Counted from the first letter of the stretch, positions 42,242-54,693 are shown. The stretch is 64,000 nt of DNA from Ustilaginoidea virens (GCF_000687475.1 NC_057320.1:4436501-4500500), one strand, 5' to 3'. Made by a program: numbers and translations. Notes: generated by a model not told the origin, from the sequence alone.

Positions 42242-42442
42242 GTTTTTTTTTTTTTGGAAGAGACGATGACGTCCGCGCCGTGCTTGTGATTGTGATTGCG
42301 TCGCGCGTAGAGGGCTTGTCGGCCAGCAGTGCTATCTCGGCAGAGTTGGCGCCTTTGCCCGACTTGTTCACCCCCGGGCTTGACGGGCTTGACGGGCGTG
42401 ACGTTGTCGACACTGCCAGTCGTTCGTCCGGGGCTCGCCAAT

Positions 42443-42450
42443 CTATATAG
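42443..42450 (-). promoter_or_regulatory. TATA-like element of RA-PH gene
   Basis: The palindromic CTATATAG lies about 205 bp upstream of the ATG at 42241, next to a CCAAT pentamer (42438-42442, + strand). Confidence 0.35.
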
Positions 42451-43906
42451 CAACCCCTGCTCACCGCGGGCAGGGCCTGCTTCGACGGAAACGACTCAAC
42501 CCAGACCCAATCGGCGAATTTCCGACCGGGGAGGCCCAAAGTCAAAACCGCTCAAGGTTTGTTCCTGCGTTGCGTCAAAACCTTGGGCTCTGCGGGGCGG
42601 CAAGCAACCAAGCAACCAAGAAAATGGTTTGTCGCTTCCCTCCCCAACGCCGGCGCAGCCTCGTGCAAGAGGGCCAACCTGATCAGCGCAAGGCAGGCTT
42701 TCAACGTGGCTCGTTTTCTTTTGTTTTTCTTTCCCTTTTGACAGCTCGACGGGCGCAGCAGACAGAGCTGGAGGAAGGCGTATGCCGGAGGTGGTGCGGA
42801 GGGTTTTGCGGCTACGCCGTGACACGCATCGGACGCGTGGCCGCTTTCGCTTTCTTTCCGCTTGCCCAGCTCAAAGCGTGTTGACTGTGTGATGAGGGGG
42901 GGGGGGGGCAGTGTGGTGGTGGCCTACGACGAGAGGCAGCTGGAGAAGGGAGCAAGACGTCGTGGGAGTTTGGAGACACGGGTCAAGAAGAAGAAGCAGA
43001 GGGCGGCAGACCAGTCCAGAGGCAAACCGTCTGATGGCTTCTTCTCTCCCTGCGGATAAAGGGCACCGAGTCGAGGGTGGTTTCTCCTGAAAGGGCATCG
43101 AGGGGCCTGGGGCTATTCAAGGGCCGTCCGTGGGGAAAGCATCCAAGGGGCGTTCTTAAGCGTGAGGGACGTGGCGAGGACGGGGCCGTGCCAGCTTTGA
43201 AATATTTCGGGCCGCCGCCTCGGGCCGCCGCCGCCCCCCCCTCCCTCCCTCCCCCTGCGCTGGAATCCCGACTTCTTGCGTCTTGTCTCGCACCTGGGCC
43301 ATGCCGATCAATCACAGACCCGTTGCCTGGGCTTTGGACAGCGCAACGCTGTGCGCCGGGATGCAAGTTGCATGGACGACTTGGCGGCGTTTTCGCAGGC
43401 GGCCTTGTGCTTGGCTGGTTGCCCCCCGACGACACGGAGAGTCTGAGACTGAGGCCCCCCCCCCCCCCCCCCCAGCCCATCTATGCCGTTCGAGTCCATG
43501 TCCGTCCTTGGTCCTTGCTGGGCCCCTTGTGTCTCGGCGTCTCTGCGTTGTCCGTCGGCCTGCTAAGCGTCGGTGAAAGCCTGGCGCGCCACGCGTCTGG
43601 CGGGCCATCGTTGCATCTTGTGCCACCACCACCCATGGAGTGCCGCCGCGGCTGGGGGGGCTGCTCCTTGCAGCGCGTCTACTCTCTTGCGTCTCCATGT
43701 CTCGGCCTCTTGGTTTTTTTGTTTTTGTTTTTTTTTTTTTTTCCCTTTTTCTCGCTTGACCCTTGGTCGATGGGATGCACCCCGTATTACGTAATGCACC
43801 TGGCGGGCCAGCTGCTTATTATGTCTCGTGCCAGCTGCCAGGCTTCATGCGCATGCTCAATGGGCAAAATGCTCAATCCCCCCTCATCCAATTTCTCATC
43901 AATTTT

Positions 43907-43977
43907 CATCCAATTCATCCAATTCATCCAATTCATCCAATTCATCCAATTCATCCAATTCATTCAATTCATTCAAT
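43907..43977 (+). repeat. 10-bp minisatellite (CAATTCATCC)7
   Basis: About seven tandem copies; the last two carry ATTCATTCAA variants. Confidence 0.9.
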
Positions 43978-45339
43978 ATATCCCATCAATCCCCTTTGAC
44001 CGATGCCCTGGCGGAAAATGCCACACCGACCAGCGACACCGCATCATCATGGTCCGACAGATGCTTTCGGCGTTGCACAGAAACTGAAGGTTCCGGAACT
44101 GGCCTTCTGCCCATCCCTCCCCGCCACCCAGATCGGCTAGATTCAACCTTCATCTGCATCACCCCCACCCGCCCCGTGTGTTTGATGTGTCAAATTTGAT
44201 GGCTGATCGGCCGAATCGCAGACCGCTTGGCTCGGCCACTGACGGATTGAGTCTGGGAAATGCGACCGACCATTAGCTTTTCCTGCCAAATGCACCATGC
44301 GCATGCGCGTCAATGCCTCGATTAGCTCGCGGCGAGTCGACGGCCCTTACCCATGCACGCCATCCCCATTCCTTTTTTGTTTTGTCTCTCCACCTCCATA
44401 TTTTTTTTCCTTTTTTCCGATTTTCCTTTGCCTTTTTTGTCCTTTTTTTCTCCCTTTTTTTTTTCGCTTTCTTTTCTTTTTCTTTTCAACCTTTCTTTTT
44501 TTCTTCTCCTCCCTCTTTATCCGGCCCGTGATGCCCTGCCTGTACTTGCAGCATCAGTCGACGCACACTATGCTTATGCACTGCCCCCTGACGCTCGCCC
44601 CCGAAATTCAGGTCTGGTGCCACAGGCACCGCCAAACTGCTCAGGCATCCTCGTGAAAATCTCACACCTAGCCGCCTGCTACCACGGCCCACGCAAGGAT
44701 CAAACCTCGGTCAGAGACGGGAAAATGAATTATGACCAAGATGCCAGATACTGCAGCCTTGATAAAGGACTGCCCCTGCCCCCTACGGGCACAGCCAACG
44801 TGGCGTGTCGCGCCGTCTCGTGTCGTCTCGTTCCGTTGCTGCCCCCTTGTGCAATCCAACGAGCCACCATCCATCGAGTCATCAACAAGGATGCTCCATT
44901 CACATGGGACATGAATATTCATCAAACCTCATTCCAGTCCGCCTCGCCGGCTTCTTTTTTTAACTCCTCTTTTCCAATCAGGACACCCCAGCCCTGCCTG
45001 CTCCGCATGGCGCCACCCGCTAGTACTGCAGTAATGCCACCAAACTCTGTCACGGAATCAGAATCAGAGCATGAGGCGGCATCAAGCTGGTCCTGCATGA
45101 CGCTTCTTGGAGTCCGACGTCAGCGAATCCGCCCCCCAAGCAGCAGAGTCTGCAAGGGAGACATGTCATAAGAGGTTGATTTCCTTTTTTCCCCCCTTTT
45201 GTTCTACTCTTACGCGTCACATGTTCTGTCCGTATCCGTACTTCGCCCTGCCTTGCAGACCTCTTATTTGTCCATGCTGTTATTTGTAAGGCTTTATTCA
45301 TCCCCCTCCCCCCCCCCCTCCCTCCCTCCCTCCGGGGAA

Positions 45340-46306
45340 TCACTCACTGAACGCGCGCACCTCTCGTCGCCACCAATCGGTAAAGCCGCACGTCGACACG
45401 TCAATACCCAAATCCTTCAGTCTGGACGTGCTGAGGTGACAATCATAGGGCCGCTGCACCGAGGCCCTGGGGTCATTGCCTCGCGTGTCGGCTTCAATGT
45501 TTGTCACGTCCAGACCCATGACCTTGCCAAACAACCGGCAGATTTCGTACTTGGTCATTTTGTCCTCGCTTGAAAATTGCAGGATGGACGGCAGTGTTTT
45601 GCGGTGGCTTGCAGCATCTGACTCGAGATACTTGACAGCAATGTCTAATGCAACCATGGGTCAGCCAGCCAGCCCATTGCAGAGTGCCAAAACTCGGCAA
45701 GAGAAGTCATGCCGAGATTTTTTGTGTCACGCGTGGGCATCGAGACTCATGATGTGTGCTTGGACGTGAACTTGACGCATACCTCGACACACGCGGCCAA
45801 CGTCGTGGGTGTTGGTGGGATAGCGGATGGCCCAGTGGTCCATCTTGATCTTGGCTCCTTCGGTTTGAGCCTTCCACACCGCATCCATCAGCACGTTGAC
45901 TGCGCTCTCGGCCGGCGTTTCCGCATGGCCGTACAGCACGGGGACGCGCAGCACAACGGCAGAGCCGACTTTCCCGAGACTCTCGGCGACCTCCAAGATG
46001 GCGCGCTCCCCGTCCAGCTTGGTCTGCCCGTACAGGTTCGTCGGCCGGGGTTCCGCGTCAGCTTCGTACGGGGCATCCCCAGGCACACCCGGGAACACGT
46101 AGTCGGTGGAAATGTAGATGACGAGAATGTCCCTGGCCAGGGCTACCTGGGCGAGCCGCCTGCTGGCCGCCGTGTTCAGGGCGCGAGCGGCCTCGGGGTT
46201 CCTGTCCACCTTGTCGGGGAATCTTTGCGCCGCGGCTAGATTGGGGCCCAGCTGTAAGACGCCGAAACACGAGGAAAGGCCCCTTTTGCGGGATGTGACA
46301 AACAAA

Positions 46307-46348
<42 letters not shown>

Positions 46349-46669
46349 ACAGTGAATGATGACATGCGGTCTGGCAGTGGCCGACGAGAAAGCCCCGAGC
46401 CCGTGTCAGATATCCCACGTCGCGTCGTTTCCGACCTTGGAGGGGGTGGCGGCGCGCGTTACGTACCTGGTGTCGTCGACGAGCTTGCCGAGCGCGGCCG
46501 CATCCGCATCCTCGAGATTCAACTTGGCGACGTCGACGCCGTCTGCGCGAGAGTACGCCGTGCCCTGGACGCTCCACCCGGGGGTTTGGCGCAAGGCCGA
46601 TGCGATTTCTCGGCCGAGCAGGCCAGTCGCACCGGTGACCAGCGCTGAGTACCGCTTGCTCGAGGCCAT
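45340..46669 (-). CDS. MAT2B/RmlD-like NAD(P)-dependent SDR protein
   Basis: An extended short-chain dehydrogenase of the dTDP-4-dehydrorhamnose reductase family; eukaryotic members include MAT2B, the regulatory subunit of methionine adenosyltransferase. Exons on the - strand are 46669-46467, 46370-46351, 46235-45783 and 45644-45340 (326 aa). Splicing reads DDTR, then PHVIIH from a 20-nt microexon, then SAAQRFPDKVDRNPEAARALN, and later VGRVCRDIAVKYLES. Motifs: Rossmann TGATGLLGRE, ISTDYVFPG, and the catalytic-type YGQTK (YxxxK). Introns are 96, 115 and 138 nt; intron 2 carries an A/T homopolymer of about 36 nt. Whether it acts as a reductase or as a MAT regulator cannot be decided here. It is the last intact gene before the AT-rich transposon block. 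Confidence 0.9.
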
Positions 46670-46686
46670 GGTGCTTTTGCTCCCTT

Positions 46687-46725
<39 letters not shown>

Positions 46726-47179
46726 CGCTTTTTCTCGTCTTCTCTCTCTTTTTTTTTTTTTTTTTTTTTTGTGTTTTTTTGCCTCCCTCTTTTTCAAAGG
46801 TGCCGCTCTGTACGGGCTTGCAAAGGGGTTGATGCGATGGGGGGGTTCGGGACACGGCGGGGGTCGTGACTCCAGACCAAAGGGCAGAACGGCGGGGAAC
46901 CTGGGAGGGGGGCTGGGTCAGCCAACTGGTGCGTGGCACCAGGTCGTGGCACCAGGTACGCAACACTTGCAGGGGAAGTCGCAGCCGGGCCGTGTTTCCT
47001 CGACAGCTGGCGTGGGCCGGGCCTGGGCCCTGGCAACCTGGGATTCAAGGCTGCAAGGCTGCAAGGCTGCAAGGCTGCCAATGATTGGGCACTGACGGCA
47101 ATCGAGCGCGATGGATGGTTGACTCCGGACTCGGACTCGGACTCGGACTTGAATTCTTTCCACTGACCATAGGGCCAAA
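46670..47179. other. Promoter of MAT2B-like gene and edge of euchromatin
   Basis: T runs at about 46690-46725 and 46751-46770 lie just upstream of the ATG (A runs on the coding strand). Further out are GGCACCAGGT repeats near 46935-46960, an AGGCTGCA array at 47047-47078 and a GGACTC array at 47122-47150, after which base composition changes sharply. Confidence 0.5.
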
Positions 47180-47360
47180 ATGTGTTGTATAGGAGGGTTG
47201 ATTTTCGAGCCAATCTAATCTAAAACCCCCCCACTATTTATCCCTTCAATAGGATCCCCCCTTTCTTTTATAGTATTGCCTATAATACTATTAATACAAA
47301 AGAATAATATTCCTTCTAGCAAATATAAGCAAAAAATAAAAACCATTATCGATAATAAAT

Positions 47361-47603
47361 TCACTCCTTTAATACATTAGCGATCTTTTCGAGCCCTATT
47401 TTTATTGCCTCTGCAATAATAATAGCTGCTCTAATTATATTATCTTCCTTATTATTCGTGTATCTTATTCTTTTCGTAATATTTGCGCCTTCTTCTATTG
47501 CTTTATTCGTTTTTCTTTTTTTAGACTGTACTATTATAGTCTCCTTCGGTTCTTGCGGCAAATCAAATAAGTCTACTCTATAGTAGTAGATCTTTTTTAG
47601 CAC
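47361..47603 (-). pseudogene. Residual 80-codon frame at the 3' end of the gypsy element
   Basis: The longest open frame in the gypsy block: Lys/Ile-rich (KKRKTNKAIEEG, AIIIAEAIKIGLEK). It has no recognised domain. Its position downstream of integrase suggests the tail of pol or an adjacent terminal ORF, with composition shifted by RIP. Confidence 0.35.
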
Positions 47604-48999
47604 TTTTGTATAATATTCGATGGCATTCGCTTTATCCTATTTATTGTATTAAATAAGGATATCTTCCTTCTATAGAATCTTTATAATAGCAGACCGAATT
47701 ATTATATCTGGGTTATATATCCTATTTAGTGACTTTATCCCTATAATTAATTTATTCTTTATAGGGATTTTTAATGATAGAGCGAATAATATTATATTGA
47801 ATACTTACTATACTTCGATTTTTCTTAATAGCAGGGGGAGATACTTAAGTTATTCTCGAAAATGATGCGTAAATTCGGTATATAGCCTTCTAGGGGAGTA
47901 ATTTCTCACTTCCTTTATATTTTCCTATATACCTTTAACGGCGGCATCATTAGGTATAGTAGTATCGTTAGTTATAGCTTTTTCTCCTATTTGCTCGATA
48001 TAGTCTTTATTTAAAGAAGGAACCTTTCCTATTTTAGTAAATATAGTACTACCCTCGAATATTTTTAGATTTATCTTTAAGGTAAAAAAATGCTATATTA
48101 TTATTGCAAGAAGCAAAGGTACGTTATACTGCTATTATAAGGTCTAAATTTCATAGTAAAGAAATATAAAAAAAAGAACTGCTAATGCTAGGAGAGGAAA
48201 ATAAAAAAAGAAACTACTGCTATTAGGACCGAAAGTCGTATTAAGGAAATATAAAAAGGAGAAAAAAAAAGAAAAAGAAGAAAGGGCAGGTATATAATAT
48301 ATAGGTATTATCCGCCTTATCTTATAAAGGTGAAGATAAAGTAAGGAAAGCTATTATAGCTATCCCTAGCTGTAACTTTTAATTTTCTATATTATTCTTC
48401 TAGATTTTTAGCCTCTTTTTTATCTAACTATTCTACTAAATCCTATATATTCAATCGTAGAGGTTATAAATATTTTAGCCGGTTGATAATACCTTTCAAA
48501 TCGTCTATATATATCTTTCTTTTTATTCCTCCCTAAATCGGCTCTATTGTATAAATAACTAATAATAGAACTTTAATAACTCTTAATAGGTTTCCCTAAA
48601 TTTTATAAAATTTTCCCTTTTATTTGCTTTCTTTATCTATTTTCTCCTAAACTCTATTGCTAATTTTAAAGTTATATAGAACTTTATTAACTTTATTAGA
48701 TAGAAAGGATGCTCTTTAGTTTTATATTTTTTCCTATCTTTCCTCTCTTTAGTCGATTATTAATAAATTTATATCTCGAATGAACTTATTATTAGTTATC
48801 TCTAGCTTATTAGCTTTATCCTAATTCCACTTAATTACGCTATTATACTAAGAAAATAATTCGAAACCGAATATTAATATAGCTAGAGATATTCTAACTA
48901 TTATTATATATCGATTGTTTAGTACTATTATAATAGAAGGGATAGCTTGATTTTACGATTCTAACGATATTTTATTCCTTTTTATAGCCTATTTTATTA

Positions 49000-49400
49000 G
49001 TTAATTCTTTATAAATTGTATATTTCTTTCGGCTAGTCCTATAGAAGCTAAGTATAAGACTAGTCCGAAAGTTACCTATATTCTATACTTTTCTCCTATA
49101 GCTTAAAAAAGTTAATTTTTAAAATAGGATCTATTATTATAATAGATCCTTTTTAGCCATCCGAATATTAATCCCTAGTATTTTCCCCAAGCTTCTATTA
49201 CTGCGATTCCTATTGCCTTAATATAAGTCTGCATTAAAAGAAATCTAATAGTATAGTCCACTACTACTAGAATATATATTTCTCCCTCTCTCGTTTTTAG
49301 TGTAATAGGGCTTAGATAGTCTATTGCAATTATCTCCTACGGTTCTAAAACTATAATAGATTTTAGATCAGCTCTTGCAATCCTAAGTCTTATTTATTAA
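49000..49400 (-). pseudogene. Gypsy integrase core, inactivated
   Basis: On the - strand the frame reads AIDYLSPITLKTREGE with the first catalytic Asp at 49321-49319, then ...YYNNRSYF where the second Asp is now Asn (49138-49136) and the neighbouring Gly is Arg, then SIGLAERNIQF with the Glu at 49030-49028. This is the D,D-E integrase fold of retroelements with the middle Asp lost, and several TAG/TAA stops interrupt it. Confidence 0.8.
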
Positions 49401-50199
49401 TATACTAAATATAACCGATAATATATCTTAATATCCTTAGTTCTTAAAGGCTAATAGAATTTCCCTCGAATAGCCTATAATATAATTGCTAGACTGAAGT
49501 ATCCCTTTGCATTATAGAAGGCTTATAGTTTAGTCGATACCCTACCTTTTAAAATATATTTAGCTAAGGATTTATCTATTTCTAGCTAATATAACCTTCA
49601 ATCGATAAATCGGTATTTTAGCGAATATCTCTATATAAGTCTTCTTTAGTCTAGGGTAATAGTATTATAGCTATATATTATTGCCGTAAGTATCTCTCTA
49701 TACTAGGTTGACTTAAGCTATAGGCGAAGCTTAATAGATAATTTCTTAATAGCATTTCGATCTAATATTCCTCCTTCCGGTAGTACTAATTCGGATTCTA
49801 TTATAATATTTGCCATCAGTTTTATTAGTCTTAATTTAACTTCTATTCCTATTCTCCGTTTTAATTCTATAGGTTCCAATCTTAATGTATCTAGTAATCT
49901 AAATATTCCGTCTATAATTTTTATAATTTTTGTTATATTCGGCCGATAAATATATTTAATATTGGATTTTTATAGTAAATTAATCTATCTTATAACTTTC
50001 CTATAAGTTTCTCCCAAATTTGCTATAGAATCTACGATCCCCTTATAGTCTATATAGACTTTAATCGGGTATAGGGATCCTTCTATTAGCTATTTAACTT
50101 CTTTTAGTCCTACTATAATAGCTAATATCTCTTTTTCTAGTATAGTATAATATTTCTTGGCGTTTCCTAACTTATGTGATAGCTATATAATAATTTTAA

Positions 50200-50350
50200 C
50201 CTTTATCTAATTCGAATTATCTATTAGTATTCTAGGTTTAGTATCTTCTAACTAAAATAAAATACCCCCTATGCTAGTATCTAAGGCGTTTATTGCGAGG
50301 TAGAATTAGGTTCCTAGCCGGGCACTAAAAATAGTATTTACCTAAATACT
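50200..50350 (-). pseudogene. Gypsy RNase H N-terminal motif, inactivated
   Basis: Reads as LAINALDTSIGGILF, corresponding to the first RNase H strand with its catalytic Asp replaced by Asn. Confidence 0.65.
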
Positions 50351-50449
50351 ACGATAGATAGCTAAGAGTGCTAAACTTGCTTTAGTTATTTAGACTAATT
50401 AATCTCGAAGTATTTCCTCTTCTTATATAGATTATCTGCCTATTTTCGT

Positions 50450-51230
50450 TATTTTATAATTAGTATAAAAGAATACTAATTTAACCGTTCGAACTAGATC
50501 CAACCTTCCCGGAATAAATTTACGTAAAAATGGAATTAAATATATAAGGGTTAGAACCTTATCCTAGATCTTTAGTGGATTTTTATTAAAGTATTCCGTT
50601 ATTCGAATAAATCTTTCCCTATATTTCTTTGCTAGTTATATCCTACTATCTTTAATAGAAAACCTAATATAATCTACCTCCGATATAAAGAAAGTAGTCT
50701 TTTTCCCGCTTAAGCCGATTAGTGCCTAAGCTACTCTTAGAAAATATCTCTTCTATAAGAAATTAAAATAGTCTTCCTAAGTCTCTAATGCGATATAGTG
50801 GTTATCTATATAGATAGAGAATAATATTTAGATATCCTCTATATAGCCTAGAATTAATTCTGATTTTATTCTATCCTGGAAGAAAAGATATCTAAATACC
50901 GTATCTCTAAATTGGGTATATATTATAGGTAACCCCATCAAATCTTATGGCATATTATTGTAAATATATATGCCATTAGGGCAGGAAAATGCTATTTTGT
51001 ATTTATTTAGTAGGTATACTTCTATAGCCTAGAACCCATTTGAAGTGTCTACTTATAAGAAAATTATTAATCTACTATAGTAAACCGAATCTATATCTAC
51101 CTCTATATTGTGATATAGATAAGCGGGTTTAATTGAATTATTGTTTATATCTTAGAAGTTATAAACTATACGAAAAACCTTTTCGGATGGTAAGACTTTC
51201 TCTTATCCTGGTTTATTAATAAAAAGCATT
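50450..51230 (-). pseudogene. Gypsy reverse transcriptase, inactivated
   Basis: Recognisable RT blocks in order: AFSCPNGIYIYNNMP (about 51000-50940), YTQFRDTVFRYLF, the active-site box YIDNHY at 50812-50795 in place of the usual YxDD, ALIGLSGKKTTFFISEVDYIRFS (in two pieces) and LIPFLRKFIPGR. The second Asp of the YxDD box is Asn. Stops are scattered throughout. Confidence 0.8.
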
Positions 51231-53879
51231 AGTGCTATCTATTTAGAAATATCTCGATATATTACTATTGCTTTCTCTATTATTAGGAAAACCTTCTTAG
51301 AGAATTATCAATAAGCTATCATATAGTAAAACTATTTTATTTTCTTTAGTTTAGCGTCTGGTATAAAAGGGATATAGTATTATATTAAGTCTATAGTGCG
51401 AATGTCCTCTAGTTTGTAAATAAAATAGTCCTTATATATATAGCATAACCGTTTAATAAGCATTTATTAAGTTATTAACCCTGCCCTATTCCCTAACGAA
51501 ATACTAAACTATTTAAACTATAAATAGACTATTTCATCCGGTATAATTATTAATAGTCGATTTGTATATAAATTTCGAAATCGAAAGGGGTACCCCTTTA
51601 AAAGTGGTTTTCCTATATAAATTAGTAAGGTTAGTTATTTAGCTTTATCTATCGGTATTATGCATTCTATCTTTCTTCTATCGCCATTAATTCCTATAGT
51701 ATACTATAGCTTTAAGAAGTTAAATATCTTTAAACCAAGTAAATGCTTTATCGGTTTTATATTAGAAAGGTATATCTTATCCTCCTATTCTTAATACTAA
51801 TAATCGTTATTAATTAATATACGAAAAATTTCGAATAAATCTAATTCTTAATCCTCCTATCTCCTTAGATTATTTTCCTCTTCTTATTTAATCGTCTATT
51901 TAAATTCGGAACCTTTATTTTCTTTTTCTTTAATTATTATAAGAATAATATTCTTCCTAATATAGGAGTATCTTCCCTTACTCTATCGGTTAAATTGACT
52001 CTATATAAGTTTCTAATTACTAGGAATTAGTTTAAGAGACGCTAAATAGTAAAGCAATAAGTTTATTAATAATAGTTTCTATAATACTAAGGCTTTTAAA
52101 TTATTAGTTCCTCTATTTATTTTATTAATCCCTTTTATACCTAATACTATTTTAAATTCCTCTATGACTAGCTTTTATTAGTATTATAAAGCAAAAATCC
52201 GTAAATAATCGCTAGCCTTATTATCTATAGTAATTAGTTTTTCGATAAAGTAGTATATATATCTATAGCGACTATTGCTAATTTATAAGCTTCCTCGTTT
52301 ATATTTCGCAGAGTTTTTTTAACTTCTTTTAGAATTTTTTAGTTATCCTTAATGAACTTAACCTTATTATTAGAGGGGGTCTATTTTAGAGAAACTAAAC
52401 GTCGAATTTTAACTTATTAGAATAGGTTTAGGTATAGGTATATCGGTAGAACCTATAAGACTCCTTCTATGCCTTTAAGCGTGAGTTTATCTTCTCTATA
52501 GTATTCTACCGCACTTATTCTTTGCAGCTAAACCTTTCCTAATAAAATATCCTATTCTTCTTAAGCTAGCATAATATAGAAGCGCACTAATGCTAGAATG
52601 CCGCCTGCCACCACCTATATATATACGCAAGTAGTAATAGTATATTTATTATCGTTTGCTATTTTAACCTTTATTAGTTTTTGCAGTTGCAATCGTGGAA
52701 TTTTATATCTTATTAAGAAAGCATTATTGATTAAGTCGATACTCGAATTATTATCTACTAGGACCGAATCGTATTATACTCCTTCAATATAGGCGGTAAT
52801 ATATCCTAAAGTAATCGCCACCTAACCCTTAGGTTTCGCAATATCATTAAAGGCAATAACGTGATTTATTCTACCTACTACTTATCTTTTTTTATTCTTA
52901 TTGTTATCACAAAATAGTATCATTAAGTGTGAAATAATAGCTTTTGCAGTATTACTTTTCAGCTTTCGCCTATACTGCATAAGGTATAAAAGTTGGTATC
53001 TGATAATTAGTGCGATTTAGAGGAGTTATAATATATTAATAGGTATAACTATATTCTTTAAATGTTGCTTTAAGTCGAATAGTAGGATATTATATTCTTC
53101 TATCGCTTAGATTTTTTCTAATTCTAATTGTCGATGTAATTATAGTAATTCCTTATATAGTAGTTCTTATATAACTATATCCTTATCTTGCATTTAGTAT
53201 AGAATAATCAGTAGAAGATAAATTAGTATAGCTAGAGTTTGTAATAGAACTTATGGATTTAAAGAGGGCATATTAGAGGTTCCCAGAATGTATTCTAAAT
53301 ATAGTCGCAATAATAGTAGTATTTTTTAAAATTGTTCTATCGTAATTTCTAGTAGTATCTATGCCTAAGCTAGAGCCTATTTATAATTAATTGGGACGAT
53401 TAGTAGAAGATAAATTAGAATAGACTATCCTATAGTCTGTATCTATATTTTTAGTTTATCTTCTAGGTTTAAAAGTTCTTTAATACGGTATTAGTTAATA
53501 CTATCGAAATTTATTACCGCTTTTGGTGTATTCTTATATATTACTTTATTTAGGCCCCTTATTATCACTAGGTGACTTTCCTTTCCTCTTAATACCGCTA
53601 TAATTTTCTTATTACTTTTATTATTAATCTCAATATAATGAGGAGAACGATATAGAATAGTTCCGACAGTATATACTGTAGGAGCTGGACGTTTTTTGAA
53701 GCCCTTTAGCAGAATATCTACCGCATTTCTAACTATTTACACCAAATTGGCAACTAAAGGGGTCTATTAGTTCTTTATTAAATCTAGTTCCTTTCGTCTA
53801 TTACATCTTATTTATTCGCTAGTTTCTATCCACTATTATCGACGTCTATTAAATTTAGTTAGATTAGCATAATTCTTTA

Positions 53880-53930
53880 AGGAATATTAGTAGCCTATAT
53901 AGCCCTATTCTCTGCAGTTAAAACACTAAT
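53880..53930 (-). pseudogene. Gag CCHC zinc knuckle, mutated
   Basis: On the - strand the sequence reads CFNCRE-stop-GYIGY-stop-Y. Spacing is exactly C-x2-C-x4-H-x4-C, but the His and last Cys positions are both Tyr (CAT and TGT to TAT) and two codons are stops, all consistent with RIP. Confidence 0.7.
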
Positions 53931-54350
53931 AATAATCTGCATTTAATCGAAATTCGGTATTCCTAGCATAAGCACCTATACTAGGTCCTGAATTTAATTC
54001 ACTAGTCGATAGTATATTATCGTATTTAGATTTTCCGTATTGACTATATAGTTTTATGCCTTTAGCTAGTCATATTATATTAAAGGCCTCTAATTATTAG
54101 ATAAGGTCGAATATCTTTTTTTCTATCTTTATATTCTATTCTATTTAATATATCATTTTCTTATCTCTTTTAGCCTACTAGTCTAGTATTATTTAAAAGG
54201 GGTCTAAGCTCGAGGCTAGTTTATCGTTATCTTCTAAAGGAAGTAATTTCTTATTAGATAATACTTAGCATCTGTAAATAATACTTTTCAAGTCTAATAT
54301 CGTTAAATTAATTATTACTATAGTGCCTTTCTAAAGTCCTCTACTATAAA

Positions 54351-54693
54351 TGTTGGTGTCACATCAAGGGGTACCCAGTTGTACGTAGGGTTGCGCGCGT
54401 GGTATCAAGTACCGTGAGGTCACCGGTCAAAGGTATGATTACTTCTTTGATTATGACTATAACTAACTAAGAGGAAAGAAAGGAAGCAAAAGAGTAATTA
54501 CACGATGTGGCCTTTTTGTGCGTGCCGTAGTCACGTGCATCGGCGCGGTCGGGCCGGGCTGCCCGCGTGCCCTACCGGGCTCAGGGGCATAGGGGCAAAA
54601 GGGGCAAAAGTGGCCACATCGTGCGCAACGGGTGTGCGCGGCACATCCGTCGCAATATGCCCAATTGGGCACCTTGCGACAGCGATTCCGACA
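54351..54693 (-). repeat. 3' LTR of copia element L
   Basis: 343 bp, starting TGTTGG and ending CCGACA, an imperfect inverted terminal repeat (TG...CA). It is defined by comparison with the related 353-bp LTR at 61552-61904, which matches in reverse orientation. It is GC- and CpG-rich compared with its surroundings and contains the palindrome GCCCAATTGGGC. A purine-rich AAAAAGAGAAG just inside it (- strand, about 54705-54720) is a plausible polypurine tract. The 5 bp outside (54346-54350, ATAAA) is a candidate target-site copy. Confidence 0.8.

Larger units (their letters stand above)
42242..45339. other. Intergenic region RA-PH gene / MAT2B-like gene
   Basis: About 3.1 kb. The RA-PH promoter side has a T run directly before its ATG and CTATATAG at 42443-42450. 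Elsewhere: G runs at 42897-42908, a C run at 43457-43473, T-rich DNA at 43709-43750, a 10-bp array at about 43907-43977, a long T/CT tract at about 44370-44520, and CCCT repeats at about 45302-45333. Open frames here lack codon bias and domains. Confidence 0.45.
47180..54350 (-). mobile_element. RIP-degraded Ty3/gypsy-type retrotransposon
   Basis: An AT-rich block without a long open frame on any strand. Read on the - strand with stops ignored, it shows the Ty3/gypsy order from high to low coordinates: gag zinc knuckle (about 53.9 kb), RT (about 51.1-50.5 kb), RNase H (about 50.3 kb) and integrase (about 49.4-49.0 kb). Key residues differ by TG-to-TA or CA-to-TA changes, the signature of RIP. 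The left boundary is set only by the composition change at about 47.18-47.22 kb; a TGTTG at about 47183 could start an LTR, but I could not find a partner. The right end is where a copia LTR begins (54351), so its 5' part is missing or lies beyond the window. Confidence 0.8.
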
